Positions 34,291 to 43,946 are shown, counted from the first letter of the stretch. The stretch: DNA of 64,000 nt from Herpetosiphonaceae bacterium (GCA_013821605.1 JACDGP010000009.1:1-64000), one strand, 5' to 3'. The notes: generated from the letters alone by a model not told the origin. Numbers and translations: made by a program.

Positions 34291-36906
34291 GTGATCGAAG
34301 AAAATAATCCAATTCTTCAAATGTTTATTGACTCACGGCAGTTGCCCGATGATGTCCGGAAAAATCTGCTGGCTATGGGGGTCGCAGAAGCAGCGGTACA
34401 GCAGGCATACAACGAGTTTCGCCGGTTTACCGGGCGACGAAAGTGGCTAACCCCGCCACCAATGTTGGTTGGGAATCGCAACGAAGAAACCAACTGGTAC
34501 CCTGGCGCGGATAAAATTACTGGTGCTCGCTTCTGGCCGAAGCTTAAGGAGCATCTCCTCGACAAGAAGCGGTGGACTTTAGAGGCCATCGGCTCCATCG
34601 ATGATGCCTCTGACAAGATCGTTTCCTGGCTTGATTCACCATGGGCAGCAAATATTCAGACGCGTGGGCTTGTGGTTGGGTATGTACAGAGCGGCAAGAC
34701 GGCTAATTTCACCGCTGTTATTGCAAAAGCAGCGGACGCGGGGTACCGATTCTTTATTGTACTTTCCGGCACCAAAACAAATCTCCGCAGCCAAACACAA
34801 CAGCGCCTTGACCGAGAACTAGTCCAGCTTAACCGCGACCGTTGGCATGGACCACCCAACGACTCTGATTTCGACCTGACAGGCAACGTCGACTTTTACC
34901 TATCAGCAACTGAGAAGGACCACCGTGTACTATTCGTAGTGAAAAAGAATACGAAGGTCCTCCAGAAACTCATTAAGTGGCTCGGTGGAGCGTCACCGAA
35001 CTTACGTGACCGCTGTCCATTCTTGATTATTGATGACGAGGCGGATGAAGCGAGCGTGAATACTGCTCGCTACCAAGCGAATGCTACGCCGGAAACGACC
35101 GGCCGCACGGCTATCAATAAACATCTTATCAAGCTGCTCGCGTTACTGCCTAAGGCAGCTTACATCGGCTACACGGCGACGCCGTTTGCCAATGTTCTGA
35201 TCGATCCTCGCCCCGGCGACCTGTACCCACGCGATTTTATCGTCGCCTTACCAAAGCCTGCCGATCATTTCGCTACCGAGCAAATCTTTGGACGGGAGCG
35301 TTTAGTTGACGAGACTACCGACGAGGAATTCTTTGGCATCGATATGCTCCGTGACGTACCGACAGAGGAGGTGCCATTGTTGCGGCCCGTAGGCAAAGAT
35401 CCAGCCTTCATCCCCATGGTCACCCCGAGTCTGCAAGATGCCTTACACTACTTCTGGATGGCAACCGCCGGTCGTTTTGCTCGTGGGCAAAGTGACCAGC
35501 ACGCCACAATGCTGGTCCATACAACGCAAAGCGTACCTGTGCATGTTAATACGACTGACCAAATTCGTATGTATCGACAACGTATACTGGCTGAATTACA
35601 TGGATCACAACGCGTAGCGCTATTACAGACGTGGCAAATCCAGTGGGATGACGAGCAAGAAAAGGTCGACCCCACTGTATTCGGGCAGCAACCTATCCCT
35701 TTCACTGCTCTCCTTCCATACTTGGACACAGTCGTTGAACAAACAATCGAGGTAACAGACAATTCGCAGAGTCGTGCGCGACTCTCTTTTGATCAGCCGC
35801 CTAAGATTCAGATCGCCGTTGGCGGCAACACGCTCTCACGTGGCCTCACACTCGAAGGCCTTCTAGTAAGCTTCTTCGTTCGAGCAGCTGGAGCATACGA
35901 CACCTTGTTACAGATGGGACGCTGGTTCGGATATCGACGGGACTATGGCGACCTGCCACGCATGTGGATGACGTCAGAGCTCGAAGGCCAATTCCGGGAC
36001 CTAGCAACTATCGAAGCAGAGATTCGGCAGGACATCGCACGCTATGCCCAGCAGCGCATGACTCCAGCTGAGTTTGGTGTTCGTATCCGTACTCATCCTG
36101 CTCTCAGCGTCACAGCTGCCCTCAAGATGCAACACGCAGTGGCTGCCCATGTATCGTTTGGTGGCAAACACCATCAAACGACAATGTTTGAGCACAAGAA
36201 TAGCAAGTGGCTGCAAACTAATATTGGGGCGACGGAGCGCTTCATTGAGGCGCTCCTGGCAATGGGGTTGGTGCCGGAAGAGAAGAATGGACACACGGTC
36301 TTCTATAAAGTGCCGGCCAAGGAGGTAATTAAGTTTATTGGCGAGTATCAATTCCATCCGAACATGACGCCCTTACAATCAGGACCTCTACGAGCATATA
36401 TCCGTGCGCAACAAGTGCATGGCAAACTGTACGACTGGAACATAGTCATTCGCAGCTTACAACGCGAAAAGAAGCTTGGCACGATCAAATTAGGCGGCAT
36501 TACAGTTCCACTCGTCGAGCGTGCCCGGCGCAAGGAACCTAGTGATTATGCCCACATTGGCAGTTTGATGTCGAAGGGTGATGTTGCTTTGGACCTGCGC
36601 CGCTCCGACAAGGAGTTGCGGGGGAAGCAAACACCTGATCTGATTAACCTCCGTGCTCAGGATATGCCTGACATCGGGCTTTTAGTCATTTATCCCATCG
36701 CCCACGACTCTAAGCCGACCCAGAAGGCATCGATCGCTACACGGAGGCCGCTCGACGCTGTTGCCGACGTGATTGGCTTGGGTTTTGTGTTTCCCGAACC
36801 CGCTGGTCCATCGCGTGGTGAACAAGATTACGTAACGGTTGACCCAGCGAAACTTATTGGCACCGACGTTGAGTGGGATGAGGCTGACGAGGACGAAGCA
36901 CTATGA
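34291..36906 (+). CDS. Z1-domain P-loop ATPase (helicase-like) of a restriction-type system
   Basis: 871 aa from GTG 34291, AAGAGG five bases upstream. P-loop GYVQSGKTANF near 130-140, Walker B IIDDEADEAS with the acidic pair at 248-250, YIGYTATPFANVL, and a GGNTLSRGLTLEGL block near 510. This is the Z1 (PF10593) arrangement, a superfamily-II-like ATPase. Z1 proteins occur beside MORC/MutL-like ATPases, PD-(D/E)XK nucleases and C5 methyltransferases in predicted restriction systems, where they probably remodel or move along DNA. First gene of a five-gene run joined by ATGA/TAATG overlaps. Confidence 0.9.
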   Translation: MIEENNPILQMFIDSRQLPDDVRKNLLAMGVAEAAVQQAYNEFRRFTGRRKWLTPPPMLVGNRNEETNWYPGADKITGARFWPKLKEHLLDKKRWTLEAIGSIDDASDKIVSWLDSPWAANIQTRGLVVGYVQSGKTANFTAVIAKAADAGYRFFIVLSGTKTNLRSQTQQRLDRELVQLNRDRWHGPPNDSDFDLTGNVDFYLSATEKDHRVLFVVKKNTKVLQKLIKWLGGASPNLRDRCPFLIIDDEADEASVNTARYQANATPETTGRTAINKHLIKLLALLPKAAYIGYTATPFANVLIDPRPGDLYPRDFIVALPKPADHFATEQIFGRERLVDETTDEEFFGIDMLRDVPTEEVPLLRPVGKDPAFIPMVTPSLQDALHYFWMATAGRFARGQSDQHATMLVHTTQSVPVHVNTTDQIRMYRQRILAELHGSQRVALLQTWQIQWDDEQEKVDPTVFGQQPIPFTALLPYLDTVVEQTIEVTDNSQSRARLSFDQPPKIQIAVGGNTLSRGLTLEGLLVSFFVRAAGAYDTLLQMGRWFGYRRDYGDLPRMWMTSELEGQFRDLATIEAEIRQDIARYAQQRMTPAEFGVRIRTHPALSVTAALKMQHAVAAHVSFGGKHHQTTMFEHKNSKWLQTNIGATERFIEALLAMGLVPEEKNGHTVFYKVPAKEVIKFIGEYQFHPNMTPLQSGPLRAYIRAQQVHGKLYDWNIVIRSLQREKKLGTIKLGGITVPLVERARRKEPSDYAHIGSLMSKGDVALDLRRSDKELRGKQTPDLINLRAQDMPDIGLLVIYPIAHDSKPTQKASIATRRPLDAVADVIGLGFVFPEPAGPSRGEQDYVTVDPAKLIGTDVEWDEADEDEAL

Positions 36907-37919
36907 TTGCGCTCAATGTCATTCAGCGCATCTGGAGCCTTGTGGAGCAACCACAGCAAAGAGAAGGGCATATCGCTGCTCAGGAACTGCACGCCATCAC
37001 GACCCCAGCGGGGCATCCACTCCTCGTGATTGATGCGGACCAGCATCGGCATCTGCTTATTCCGATCAATCTGCGCGGTTTAGCGGAGGAGGACACCCAG
37101 AGCGCTGGAATTCACCTTCGTATTAACCGTTGGGGCGATGGCACGGCGCAACACGATTATGTAGACGTCGTGTGCCACAAGCCACACCTCAATGATCTCT
37201 TCGATCTCGTGATCTTTGAGATTGTACAGGCACTTGCAACGAGCACCACCCATCCAGCTGTAATCTGTCGGCGCGTCCTCAATCAATGGCGTGAATTGCT
37301 GGGCCGAGATAGCACGAAACTGCCCGACAAAACTCTCCTGCTCGGAGTCTTCGGAGAATTGTGGATACTCCGAGAGCTGACACGCTATAGCCCCAGTGCT
37401 GTGCAGACGTGGATGGGGCCGCAGGGTGGCCGTTACGACCTGTTTACTGGCACGCTTGGCATCGAAGTGAAGTCGTCGCTTCAGCGCCACGGGCGGACGG
37501 TGACAATTCATGGGCACGACCAGCTTGACCCACCCCCGACCGGTGCGCTGTACTTGGCTGCACTCCGCATGGAGGAGATGCCAGCAGGTGGTGAGTCCGT
37601 TGGGGAACTCGTTGATGCACTCGTCACACTTGGATGTGAGCGCTACGCACTATTTATGCGGTTAGCGCATGTTGGATTGACACCAGTTGTTCTGGCACAG
37701 CTACAAGACATTCGCTTCGCCGTCCGGGAACATCACGTCTATCACGTTGATGATGCGTTTCCCCATATAACCAAGGCAAGCTTCATTGGGAACAGCTTGC
37801 CCAACGGTGTTCTGTCCCTGACGTATCAAATCGATATCAGTAGTGCACCACCCTATCCGTTGTCAGCCGAAGCAGTGGCAACACTCTTCCAGCAATTTGT
37901 TCAGACTAGTAGCATATGA
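36903..37919 (+). CDS. PD-(D/E)XK motif nuclease (DUF4420-like)
   Basis: 338 aa; starts in an ATGA overlap with the Z1 gene. The catalytic core reads GVFGELWILREL, then D179 in GRYDLF, then E188-V-K190 in GIEVKSS, the D-x8-ExK layout of this nuclease fold. The DUF4420 family is annotated as PD-(D/E)XK motif proteins and is a steady neighbour of Z1 ATPases. It is presumably the DNA-cutting subunit of the module. The C-terminal half is unassigned beta-rich sequence. Confidence 0.88.
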   Translation: MIALNVIQRIWSLVEQPQQREGHIAAQELHAITTPAGHPLLVIDADQHRHLLIPINLRGLAEEDTQSAGIHLRINRWGDGTAQHDYVDVVCHKPHLNDLFDLVIFEIVQALATSTTHPAVICRRVLNQWRELLGRDSTKLPDKTLLLGVFGELWILRELTRYSPSAVQTWMGPQGGRYDLFTGTLGIEVKSSLQRHGRTVTIHGHDQLDPPPTGALYLAALRMEEMPAGGESVGELVDALVTLGCERYALFMRLAHVGLTPVVLAQLQDIRFAVREHHVYHVDDAFPHITKASFIGNSLPNGVLSLTYQIDISSAPPYPLSAEAVATLFQQFVQTSSI

Positions 37920-39997
37920 AGCTGTACCATGACGCTGAGCGCGTGAACCCAACCGGGAATATTGCCTCTGCCGGTATTCTCAATCAACTTGGTCGACCGC
38001 GTCTCGATACGCTTGCCGTGCTCGTCCGTGAAGCCGTACAAAACAGCTGGGATGCACGGCATGCAGCAGCTGGCTCTGTACGCTTCAGCATAAATGGCTC
38101 GACCCTTTCGCCGGGACAACGTGCGGTTCTCACTTCCTGCGTGTTTGCGGATTGTCCGCCAGCTGCGACCTTATCCCTTGCAGCATGTCTCCAATCGTCT
38201 CAGGAGGTGCAGGTACTCACAATTTCAGACCGTGGTACGACAGGCTTGACAGGTCCGACCCGTGCTGACATAGCAACCCCCGATGGCGAACCGCGCGACT
38301 TTGTTGATTTCTTGCGTGATGTGGGGCAGGTACATGACCGCCAATTCGCGGGCGGCACGTATGGGTATGGCAAGACGGCCTTTTACCGCACTAGTCAAGT
38401 GCGTACACTATGCGTCTACACACGCTGTCGTAGCAGTTTGGGCCTAGAAAGTCGCTTTATTGCGGTCGCTCTCGGTAACTCATACACCGCAAGCAATATC
38501 CGCTTTACTGGACGCCATTGGTGGGGCCGCCAGAGTAATATGTTGGCTGAGCCACTCCTCAACGGAGATGCTGATACTCTGGCTTCCCAGATCGGTCTGC
38601 CGGGCTTTAGGAACGACGAGTGTGGTACTACGATCATGGTGGTTCAGCCCCTGCTCACCGAGGTGATACGGCATGACTTATTGAGCCCCGCCCAGGCCGA
38701 CCAAGCCACGCGTACCTTACACCAAGCATGTCAGTACATTGCTGAGTGTCTACTGTGGTATTGCTGGCCCAAAATGCTCTCCTATGATACTAAGGCGCCG
38801 CCGATGCAGTTTGTGGTGGCCTGCCAGGGCGAACCGATACTCCTCCCTGATCCCCGGACATTTCCACCATTGCAGGGGTTTATGCAAGCGATGTCACACC
38901 TCAAGGGGCAGACAGGCCGAACAAGCCCTTTTCGACATACGATTGTTTCTATCGAGTCCCAGAGGCCCACGAAGTATCTAGGCAAGCTCACACTGCAGTT
39001 GTTTCCAACGAGTACCGAGCAACCGTTTGATACCGGCAGTGACGAGCTGCTGTTCCAGAGCCTCACTCATCATACAGCGGTAATGCGACAACCAGAGCTA
39101 GTCGTCAAGTATGTAGCCGGGCCGGCCTTGCCGAACGAGCAGCTAGGATACAGCGGTGTGTTCGTTACTGCTCCCGAAGTGGACGCAATCTTTGCTGGGG
39201 CGGAACCACCTACACATGATACATGGATACCACAAGCCTTGACGGAACGCTCACAACGGACGTACGTAAATGTGGCGTTACGCAACATTGAGCAGGAGAT
39301 GACGCGGTTCGCGCAGCCGGCAACTGTTATTGGCAAGCCTACTGATATCATCCCGCTTGGTGCTTTCGCCAACAGATTAGGCGACTCGTTGCTGCCGCTT
39401 ATTCCTGGTCCTACGGCACGTTCAGACGTCTCAAGCATCAGTCAAGGGCAGATCAATACTAAACTTAACGATCCACCAATAAGTACAGATGCGCAATTGG
39501 CAGGGGGGGAATCGTCCCTTGCCCTCCTGCCTTCCGATACTGCATGGTTAGCAGAACCGGGAGCAACTCCACAATACACTCCGTTGCCAAATACTCAACC
39601 TCCTGCATTTGATACGCCATTGAGCACCAATCGCCTTCCGTTAGTAGGGCGCGCTCATGTGCGGATGCTCTCTGAGGGAGAACTCATTCTTATCGATGGT
39701 GCTCCAGCCTTACGCATCACATTCATAGTGACACCCGGCTCAGGCACGATTGACACGCAGGTGCATATAGAGATTGCAGCAGTGTTAGATGGCAACCAAT
39801 GGGAAACTGAGCCCCCTATTGGAGGCAGTCGTGCTTACGTACTCCAGTGGATTGCACCAGAAGGCACTACCTACCCCGGCATGCCGAGCATCAATGTGCC
39901 AGCACACAGCAACGGCAATTGGCAGGTACACATCAGTGTTCCTGGCGATATGGTTCTGGCGGTTGAACTAAGGGCAACGGCTGGAATACAAGCATGA
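37916..39997 (+). CDS. GHKL (MORC/MutL-like) ATPase
   Basis: 693 aa; ATGA overlap with the nuclease gene. Residues 1-200 show the GHKL ATP site: N-box REAVQNSWDA (E39, N43), G1 box ISDRGTTG at 103-110, and G2 lid GGTYGYGKTAFY at 146-157. The middle (about 290-430) could be the S5-like transducer. After a low-complexity linker (about 500-560) there is a beta-rich C-terminal domain of Ig-like appearance (GSGTIDTQVHIEIAAVLDGN). In MORC-type restriction systems the ATPase probably clamps DNA and gates nuclease action; that is inference for this one. Confidence 0.85.
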   Translation: MKLYHDAERVNPTGNIASAGILNQLGRPRLDTLAVLVREAVQNSWDARHAAAGSVRFSINGSTLSPGQRAVLTSCVFADCPPAATLSLAACLQSSQEVQVLTISDRGTTGLTGPTRADIATPDGEPRDFVDFLRDVGQVHDRQFAGGTYGYGKTAFYRTSQVRTLCVYTRCRSSLGLESRFIAVALGNSYTASNIRFTGRHWWGRQSNMLAEPLLNGDADTLASQIGLPGFRNDECGTTIMVVQPLLTEVIRHDLLSPAQADQATRTLHQACQYIAECLLWYCWPKMLSYDTKAPPMQFVVACQGEPILLPDPRTFPPLQGFMQAMSHLKGQTGRTSPFRHTIVSIESQRPTKYLGKLTLQLFPTSTEQPFDTGSDELLFQSLTHHTAVMRQPELVVKYVAGPALPNEQLGYSGVFVTAPEVDAIFAGAEPPTHDTWIPQALTERSQRTYVNVALRNIEQEMTRFAQPATVIGKPTDIIPLGAFANRLGDSLLPLIPGPTARSDVSSISQGQINTKLNDPPISTDAQLAGGESSLALLPSDTAWLAEPGATPQYTPLPNTQPPAFDTPLSTNRLPLVGRAHVRMLSEGELILIDGAPALRITFIVTPGSGTIDTQVHIEIAAVLDGNQWETEPPIGGSRAYVLQWIAPEGTTYPGMPSINVPAHSNGNWQVHISVPGDMVLAVELRATAGIQA

Positions 39998-40890
39998 GCA
40001 TCATTCGACGACGGCCTTATGCCACACCCACGTCTGAACATGTCAAGATTGGTGCATGGAACATCATGAACGGCGACGACATGCACCAACTGCCAGCATT
40101 TTTGCCGGATTGGGACCCGGCCGTGGTTATTCATGCAAGCGTACCAGTGAGAGTCGACTATGCTGGGGTATTAGCCGATTGCCATCTCGGACCAGATGCC
40201 CGTCTACGTCTTGCCGCCATTTGGACTTCCCCGGGTACAGGCTTACGTGATCATGGGGACCTCATAGACCTTGATTCACAGAACATCAACGACCAATTTT
40301 ACGCCTCAGTACGTATCGATGGGACCTTGGTTTCACACGAGGTACAGCTGACGACACAACTTGTTTTGCTCAGTCCTGGTAAGTCGGCACACCCTTTGGC
40401 ACCCAAACTACCTGGAAGCATCGTTGTTGCACAAACCCAAACCCTTCAGCTTGAGGGCAAAGGTTCTCGTTTCCCTGTAGAGGTTATTGACTTTGCTTCC
40501 ACCTACTATCCTGACCGAGCTGCCTGGGTCCTTTACTGGGATGAAGAGGACCTGCACCAGACTGTTCTAGGGCACATGTGCCTGTACATCAATGCACGTC
40601 ATACGCGGGTAATGCGGGCAGTCTCGCAACTGCAATTAGAAGATGTCGGTATTCGTGAGGCGATTCGCTTGGATGTTGCCCGTACGCTACTGCTTGGTGC
40701 CCTCAATCATGACGAGTTCTTGCACAGACCGCAGGTATTTGCCGAAGGATCGGTTGGGGCAGCCATTTATGCGATGACGCAGCTGTATTTTCCAGGCACA
40801 TCTTTGACGCAACTCGGCTATGAGGCTGCGCATTCTAGCCTTTTTGAACCTAAACTCCAGGCGACTTTACAAGCGTTTTGGGACATCTAA
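39994..40890 (+). CDS. Uncharacterised component of the Z1/MORC module
   Basis: 298 aa; ATGA overlap with the GHKL gene and TAATG overlap with the next, so its level is tied to the complex. Seen: an N-terminal HVKIGAWNIMNGDD, many short beta-strand-like stretches in the first 170 residues (AVVIHASVPVRVDYAG, LRLAAIWTSPGTGLRDH, HEVQLTTQLVLL), then a helical C-terminus (VLGHMCLYINARHTRVMRAV). No catalytic motif. It resembles a beta-sandwich adaptor plus helical domain. I do not recognise the family; position implies a structural or target-recognition subunit. Confidence 0.8.
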   Translation: MSIIRRRPYATPTSEHVKIGAWNIMNGDDMHQLPAFLPDWDPAVVIHASVPVRVDYAGVLADCHLGPDARLRLAAIWTSPGTGLRDHGDLIDLDSQNINDQFYASVRIDGTLVSHEVQLTTQLVLLSPGKSAHPLAPKLPGSIVVAQTQTLQLEGKGSRFPVEVIDFASTYYPDRAAWVLYWDEEDLHQTVLGHMCLYINARHTRVMRAVSQLQLEDVGIREAIRLDVARTLLLGALNHDEFLHRPQVFAEGSVGAAIYAMTQLYFPGTSLTQLGYEAAHSSLFEPKLQATLQAFWDI

Positions 40891-41666
40891 TGTACCGCCT
40901 CTATCCCCGCCTGCCATTACCACTCGCAGCCGACCTTGCCATATCATATGCTGCCCGTCCTTTAGAAGAACTCCTAGCTGCAAGTGACTGCTTACATGCT
41001 GACGCTCAGTTCGCTCCCACCGGTGGGAATAGAGCTTCGAATCAAGATATGCTTACGCTACAGCATTTGGTGCGAACGTGTGCAAACCACCATGGGTATC
41101 CAAGCCCGCTTTCTGCAGACAAGGGACGTGCCTTTGACACGGCCTGTGGTATCACTTTGTTGGAACATATGTATCTTCATCCGTCCGAAGCATCCCACCT
41201 TGAGATGTGGGCGTTTATGACCTGTGTGCTAGTTCCCAACATCGTGCGTTGGCGCTTTATGGGCACTAGCACCACGATTGAGCGTTTCATTGGTAGCGAT
41301 CGAGGTTTGCGTCGCAACACCTTTGGTCGCCTCTGGTGGCGCACCTATTTATTACAGCAGCCACACTTAGAACACCCTTATCAACTATTCAATTTATTGA
41401 CGGAAGATGATTTAGTGCAAGTGACTGAGCGCACCGGTATTGCGGCCAGTTCCAATTTGGCCACTGCGTTTTGCACCGCATTCCTACGCGCAGCACAACA
41501 ACATGAAGCACTGTCCCGTCGGACGTTGTTGCGTGAAGCCATCAAGCGTCTGCAACGGCTCTTGGCGATGTTGTCGTTCACTGCTCTAGACAGAATCACC
41601 CTCGACCAAACACTCGATACGGTGTTTGCACAAACTGCACAGGCACTAATTGCCTCGACGGAATAA
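40890..41666 (+). CDS. DUF6339-like protein of the Z1/MORC module
   Basis: 258 aa from ATG 40890, overlapping the previous stop in TAATG. Mostly helical. The central RNTFGRLWWRTYLLQQP followed by LLTEDDLVQVTERTG fits what I recall of the DUF6339 family, which occurs with Z1, PD-(D/E)XK and C5-methyltransferase genes. The role is unknown. Last gene of the operon; it converges on the methyltransferase gene, with only a 20-codon open frame between. Confidence 0.65.
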   Translation: MYRLYPRLPLPLAADLAISYAARPLEELLAASDCLHADAQFAPTGGNRASNQDMLTLQHLVRTCANHHGYPSPLSADKGRAFDTACGITLLEHMYLHPSEASHLEMWAFMTCVLVPNIVRWRFMGTSTTIERFIGSDRGLRRNTFGRLWWRTYLLQQPHLEHPYQLFNLLTEDDLVQVTERTGIAASSNLATAFCTAFLRAAQQHEALSRRTLLREAIKRLQRLLAMLSFTALDRITLDQTLDTVFAQTAQALIASTE

Positions 41667-41671
41667 CAGTC

Positions 41672-41731
41672 ATGTTACTGGAAGCAGTTGAACTCTTACA
41701 GCAAGAGCTTGGAAGTGGTGATGTTACGTGA
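41672..41731 (+). other. 20-codon open frame after the DUF6339 gene
   Basis: ATG to TGA encoding an amphipathic 19-residue peptide (LLEAVELLQQELGSGDV). No RBS of note. It lies in the convergent gap between the operon and the methyltransferase. It may be the broken start of a lost gene or a chance frame. Confidence 0.25.
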
Positions 41732-41783
41732 CGTATTGCTGCTTCTACCGCATAAGCCACCACAGTGCGGTCCCCAATGGAAC

Positions 41784-43469
41784 CTACAGTAGTGGACCCA
41801 CGATAATGCGTCCATCTGTCAGTTCTGTTGAGTAACGCCCATCTGCGAATGATGCGAACATACTCGCTGTCCGCCCGACCCAAATATAGGGGGACCGCGT
41901 ACTGCTAACAGTAACCATCAATCCGTTATGCCGTTCGGCCGGCAACAGCGTCAGCACATTGTCAGCATACTCAATACGCAGCCAACGAGGCTGATTGAGC
42001 GCATTCCAAATGCCGCGTCCAAGGCGGAGTACAAGATACGTTCCTTTAGGTGCCGGTCGGCGCTCAACTCTCAGAAATGTACCTGGCCGACGACCAACCC
42101 TTCGTACAGCGGTTTTCGCCACCATTTCTTCATCACTTGTACCTGCCACCTCCAGACTGCTCGGCTCTGCTTCCAGAAGCCCAAATAGTGTTGGTTGATC
42201 GGTGCATAGAGGTTGTAGTTGGAACTCTGGCAAATCACAATGATCATGCCAAAATGCCGCAATAGACCAAGCAACGGCCGCAGCAAGGCGAGGTGGCACA
42301 GCATTCGCGAGTTGCTGCTGACGGTCGTCGCTGTAGCCCTCGAAGCGAAACCAGTCGGGAAAAGATTGGAGGCGGCATGCTTCACGGAACGACAATCCGC
42401 GGTGTTGGGTAGGATGGATAGTCATTGATTTTCGGTAGTGACTTACGGTGTGTGCCGGTCGACTACCGACGAGTCGCCGGTAAATGTTGCCATGCGTACG
42501 TTCAACATCCTTATATGTCGTAAGCATTTCCCGGATATTTTGCCAGTTGCCGCCTTCTGGGATATGCTTATACCGCTCAATGACCTCTGGTAAATGCTTG
42601 GTCGTGACGTGATCGAACAAAACGTCGTCCGTCATAAACTGGCGCAGCCACATAAGATAGGGTTCTTGACTTGGAACGTATTGGTGGCCTTCCCAACACT
42701 GCCCATTTTCGATTGGAGGAAGGTCTCCGATCGCCTCTGTCACACTAATCAGCGTGATATCTCGTCTCTCTTGTAAGTAACGGGACAAGCTTACCTCTAC
42801 CTCAGGTACGAGATCTTCCTGTATTCCAAAGAGGAAAAATCGCAAGCGGTGTTGCGGGACCTGAAAGCCAGCCGCATCAAGAATGTCATGCCACACGCGG
42901 TAGCCTAACTGTTTCGCTGCTCGACTTAAAAACTCGCGTACATCCGAAGGTGCTGCCTGCAAATCCGAGAACAAGCTGAGTTGCGACGTATCGACCTGCA
43001 TTGCCTCAGTGGGCGGCGTCCAGCGTACCCCCTGCACATTCTCGATCAAGAACATTTTGGGCTGAAAGGCTGCGATCTGGTTGAGAAAGGCGGTCACCAT
43101 GTTATTGAGTTCAACGCGCCGTTGGACACCCGACTTGCGGTTCGACGTTGAATAACCTTGGCAGGGCGGCCCTCCGATGAGCAAGTCTAGCACACCAGGT
43201 TCCAGATTTAGCAAACGCATGACGTCGTGGGCATTCAGTTGATCGACATTTTGCTTAAGGGTCTTTGGGACCTGCGGCAGAATGTGGGGAGCGTGCTCTG
43301 CGAGCCACCGCATATTCCTGTTATATGTTTTTAGGGCACTAGCATCTGTATCAACAGCAAAGAGTGGCTGGAATCGGATTTGAGGATGATCTGCTAGCAG
43401 AAAACCAAGTCCGAGGCCGCCTGCACCAGCAAAGAGTTCACCAGTTGTCAATGTTACTGTCGGCGGCAT
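41784..43469 (-). CDS. DNA (cytosine-5) methyltransferase with C-terminal extension
   Basis: 561 aa. Motif I ELFAGAGGLGLGF (11-23), motif IV GGPPCQGYS with catalytic C103, motif VI IENV (142-145), motif VIII QHRLRFFLFG, and motif X QQLANAVPP are in order. The target-recognition region is about 260-340. After motif X there are some 150 extra residues (RPGTFLRVERRPAPKGTYLV onward) that are not part of a standard C5 enzyme and look like a small beta domain. It marks the host sequence for the restriction module next door. The absence of a Vsr gene beside it is unusual for these systems. Confidence 0.93.
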   Translation of the reverse strand: MPPTVTLTTGELFAGAGGLGLGFLLADHPQIRFQPLFAVDTDASALKTYNRNMRWLAEHAPHILPQVPKTLKQNVDQLNAHDVMRLLNLEPGVLDLLIGGPPCQGYSTSNRKSGVQRRVELNNMVTAFLNQIAAFQPKMFLIENVQGVRWTPPTEAMQVDTSQLSLFSDLQAAPSDVREFLSRAAKQLGYRVWHDILDAAGFQVPQHRLRFFLFGIQEDLVPEVEVSLSRYLQERRDITLISVTEAIGDLPPIENGQCWEGHQYVPSQEPYLMWLRQFMTDDVLFDHVTTKHLPEVIERYKHIPEGGNWQNIREMLTTYKDVERTHGNIYRRLVGSRPAHTVSHYRKSMTIHPTQHRGLSFREACRLQSFPDWFRFEGYSDDRQQQLANAVPPRLAAAVAWSIAAFWHDHCDLPEFQLQPLCTDQPTLFGLLEAEPSSLEVAGTSDEEMVAKTAVRRVGRRPGTFLRVERRPAPKGTYLVLRLGRGIWNALNQPRWLRIEYADNVLTLLPAERHNGLMVTVSSTRSPYIWVGRTASMFASFADGRYSTELTDGRIIVGPLL

Positions 43470-43946
43470 GGCGTCCTTTACGTGCTACAGTGAACTCGGC
43501 ACATTCTACAAGCGGCACTAACTATGTGACACTGTAAACGAATCCAACAAGGCGCACAGTCTGCCATGAATAGGCGTTCCAGTGCGCCGCAACACGCGTT
43601 GGGCTCCTGCGGGCACAAATATAGTGCCTCATGACTTGAGAACGTATCATAGTAATAATCATTTGTCAAGCATGCCACGCAAAGGTCAGAGATGATCAAT
43701 AGCCGAGAAAACTCGCTTGTAGATCATGTTGCGCCGTTGCATGGCTCTCGTGCTCCAGTTCAACAAGATCCTTCTAAGGAGCGCGGTATGGCCGCTCGCG
43801 GGACGATTGAGAAGTATTGCCGAAGGGTCAAGTGTACTAACCTCTCCCATTCTCCTTCACTTAACCCCATCTTCCTAATTTCTTAACATTCCTCCCCTAC
43901 ACTTGTTTCGCCCGCCAAGAGTCCGGGCAATACTGGAGGGATAACC
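43470..43946. other. 477-bp region without a credible gene
   Basis: It lies between the methyltransferase start and the phosphodiesterase start. The open frames on both strands are short, cysteine- or serine-rich and lack RBS or known motifs. It should hold the methyltransferase promoter and the right edge of the accessory region. I find no direct repeat of the gyrB end here. Confidence 0.5.

Larger units (their letters stand above)
31623..43900. other. Accessory/defence island at the 3' end of gyrB (approximate limits)
   Basis: The stretch holds three blocks, the first two ended by partial copies of the gyrB 3' end: an AlbA_2 gene, a small gene plus solo antitoxin, and a six-gene restriction-like module. 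Base composition looks slightly more AT-rich than flanking genes. No integrase or transposase is visible. The right limit is a guess from the last atypical gene and the start of the phosphodiesterase at 43947. Confidence 0.55.

Noticed and set aside
43692-43886. Possible 64-codon gene between the methyltransferase and the phosphodiesterase
   Set aside because: No RBS, no conserved motif and Ser/Pro-rich chance composition. I also looked for a Vsr nuclease here and found no sign of one.
31623-43900. Search for an integrase, transposase, tRNA gene or inverted-repeat IS ends in the island
   Set aside because: None is visible. The insertion idea rests on the gyrB copies alone, so I do not call a specific mobile element.
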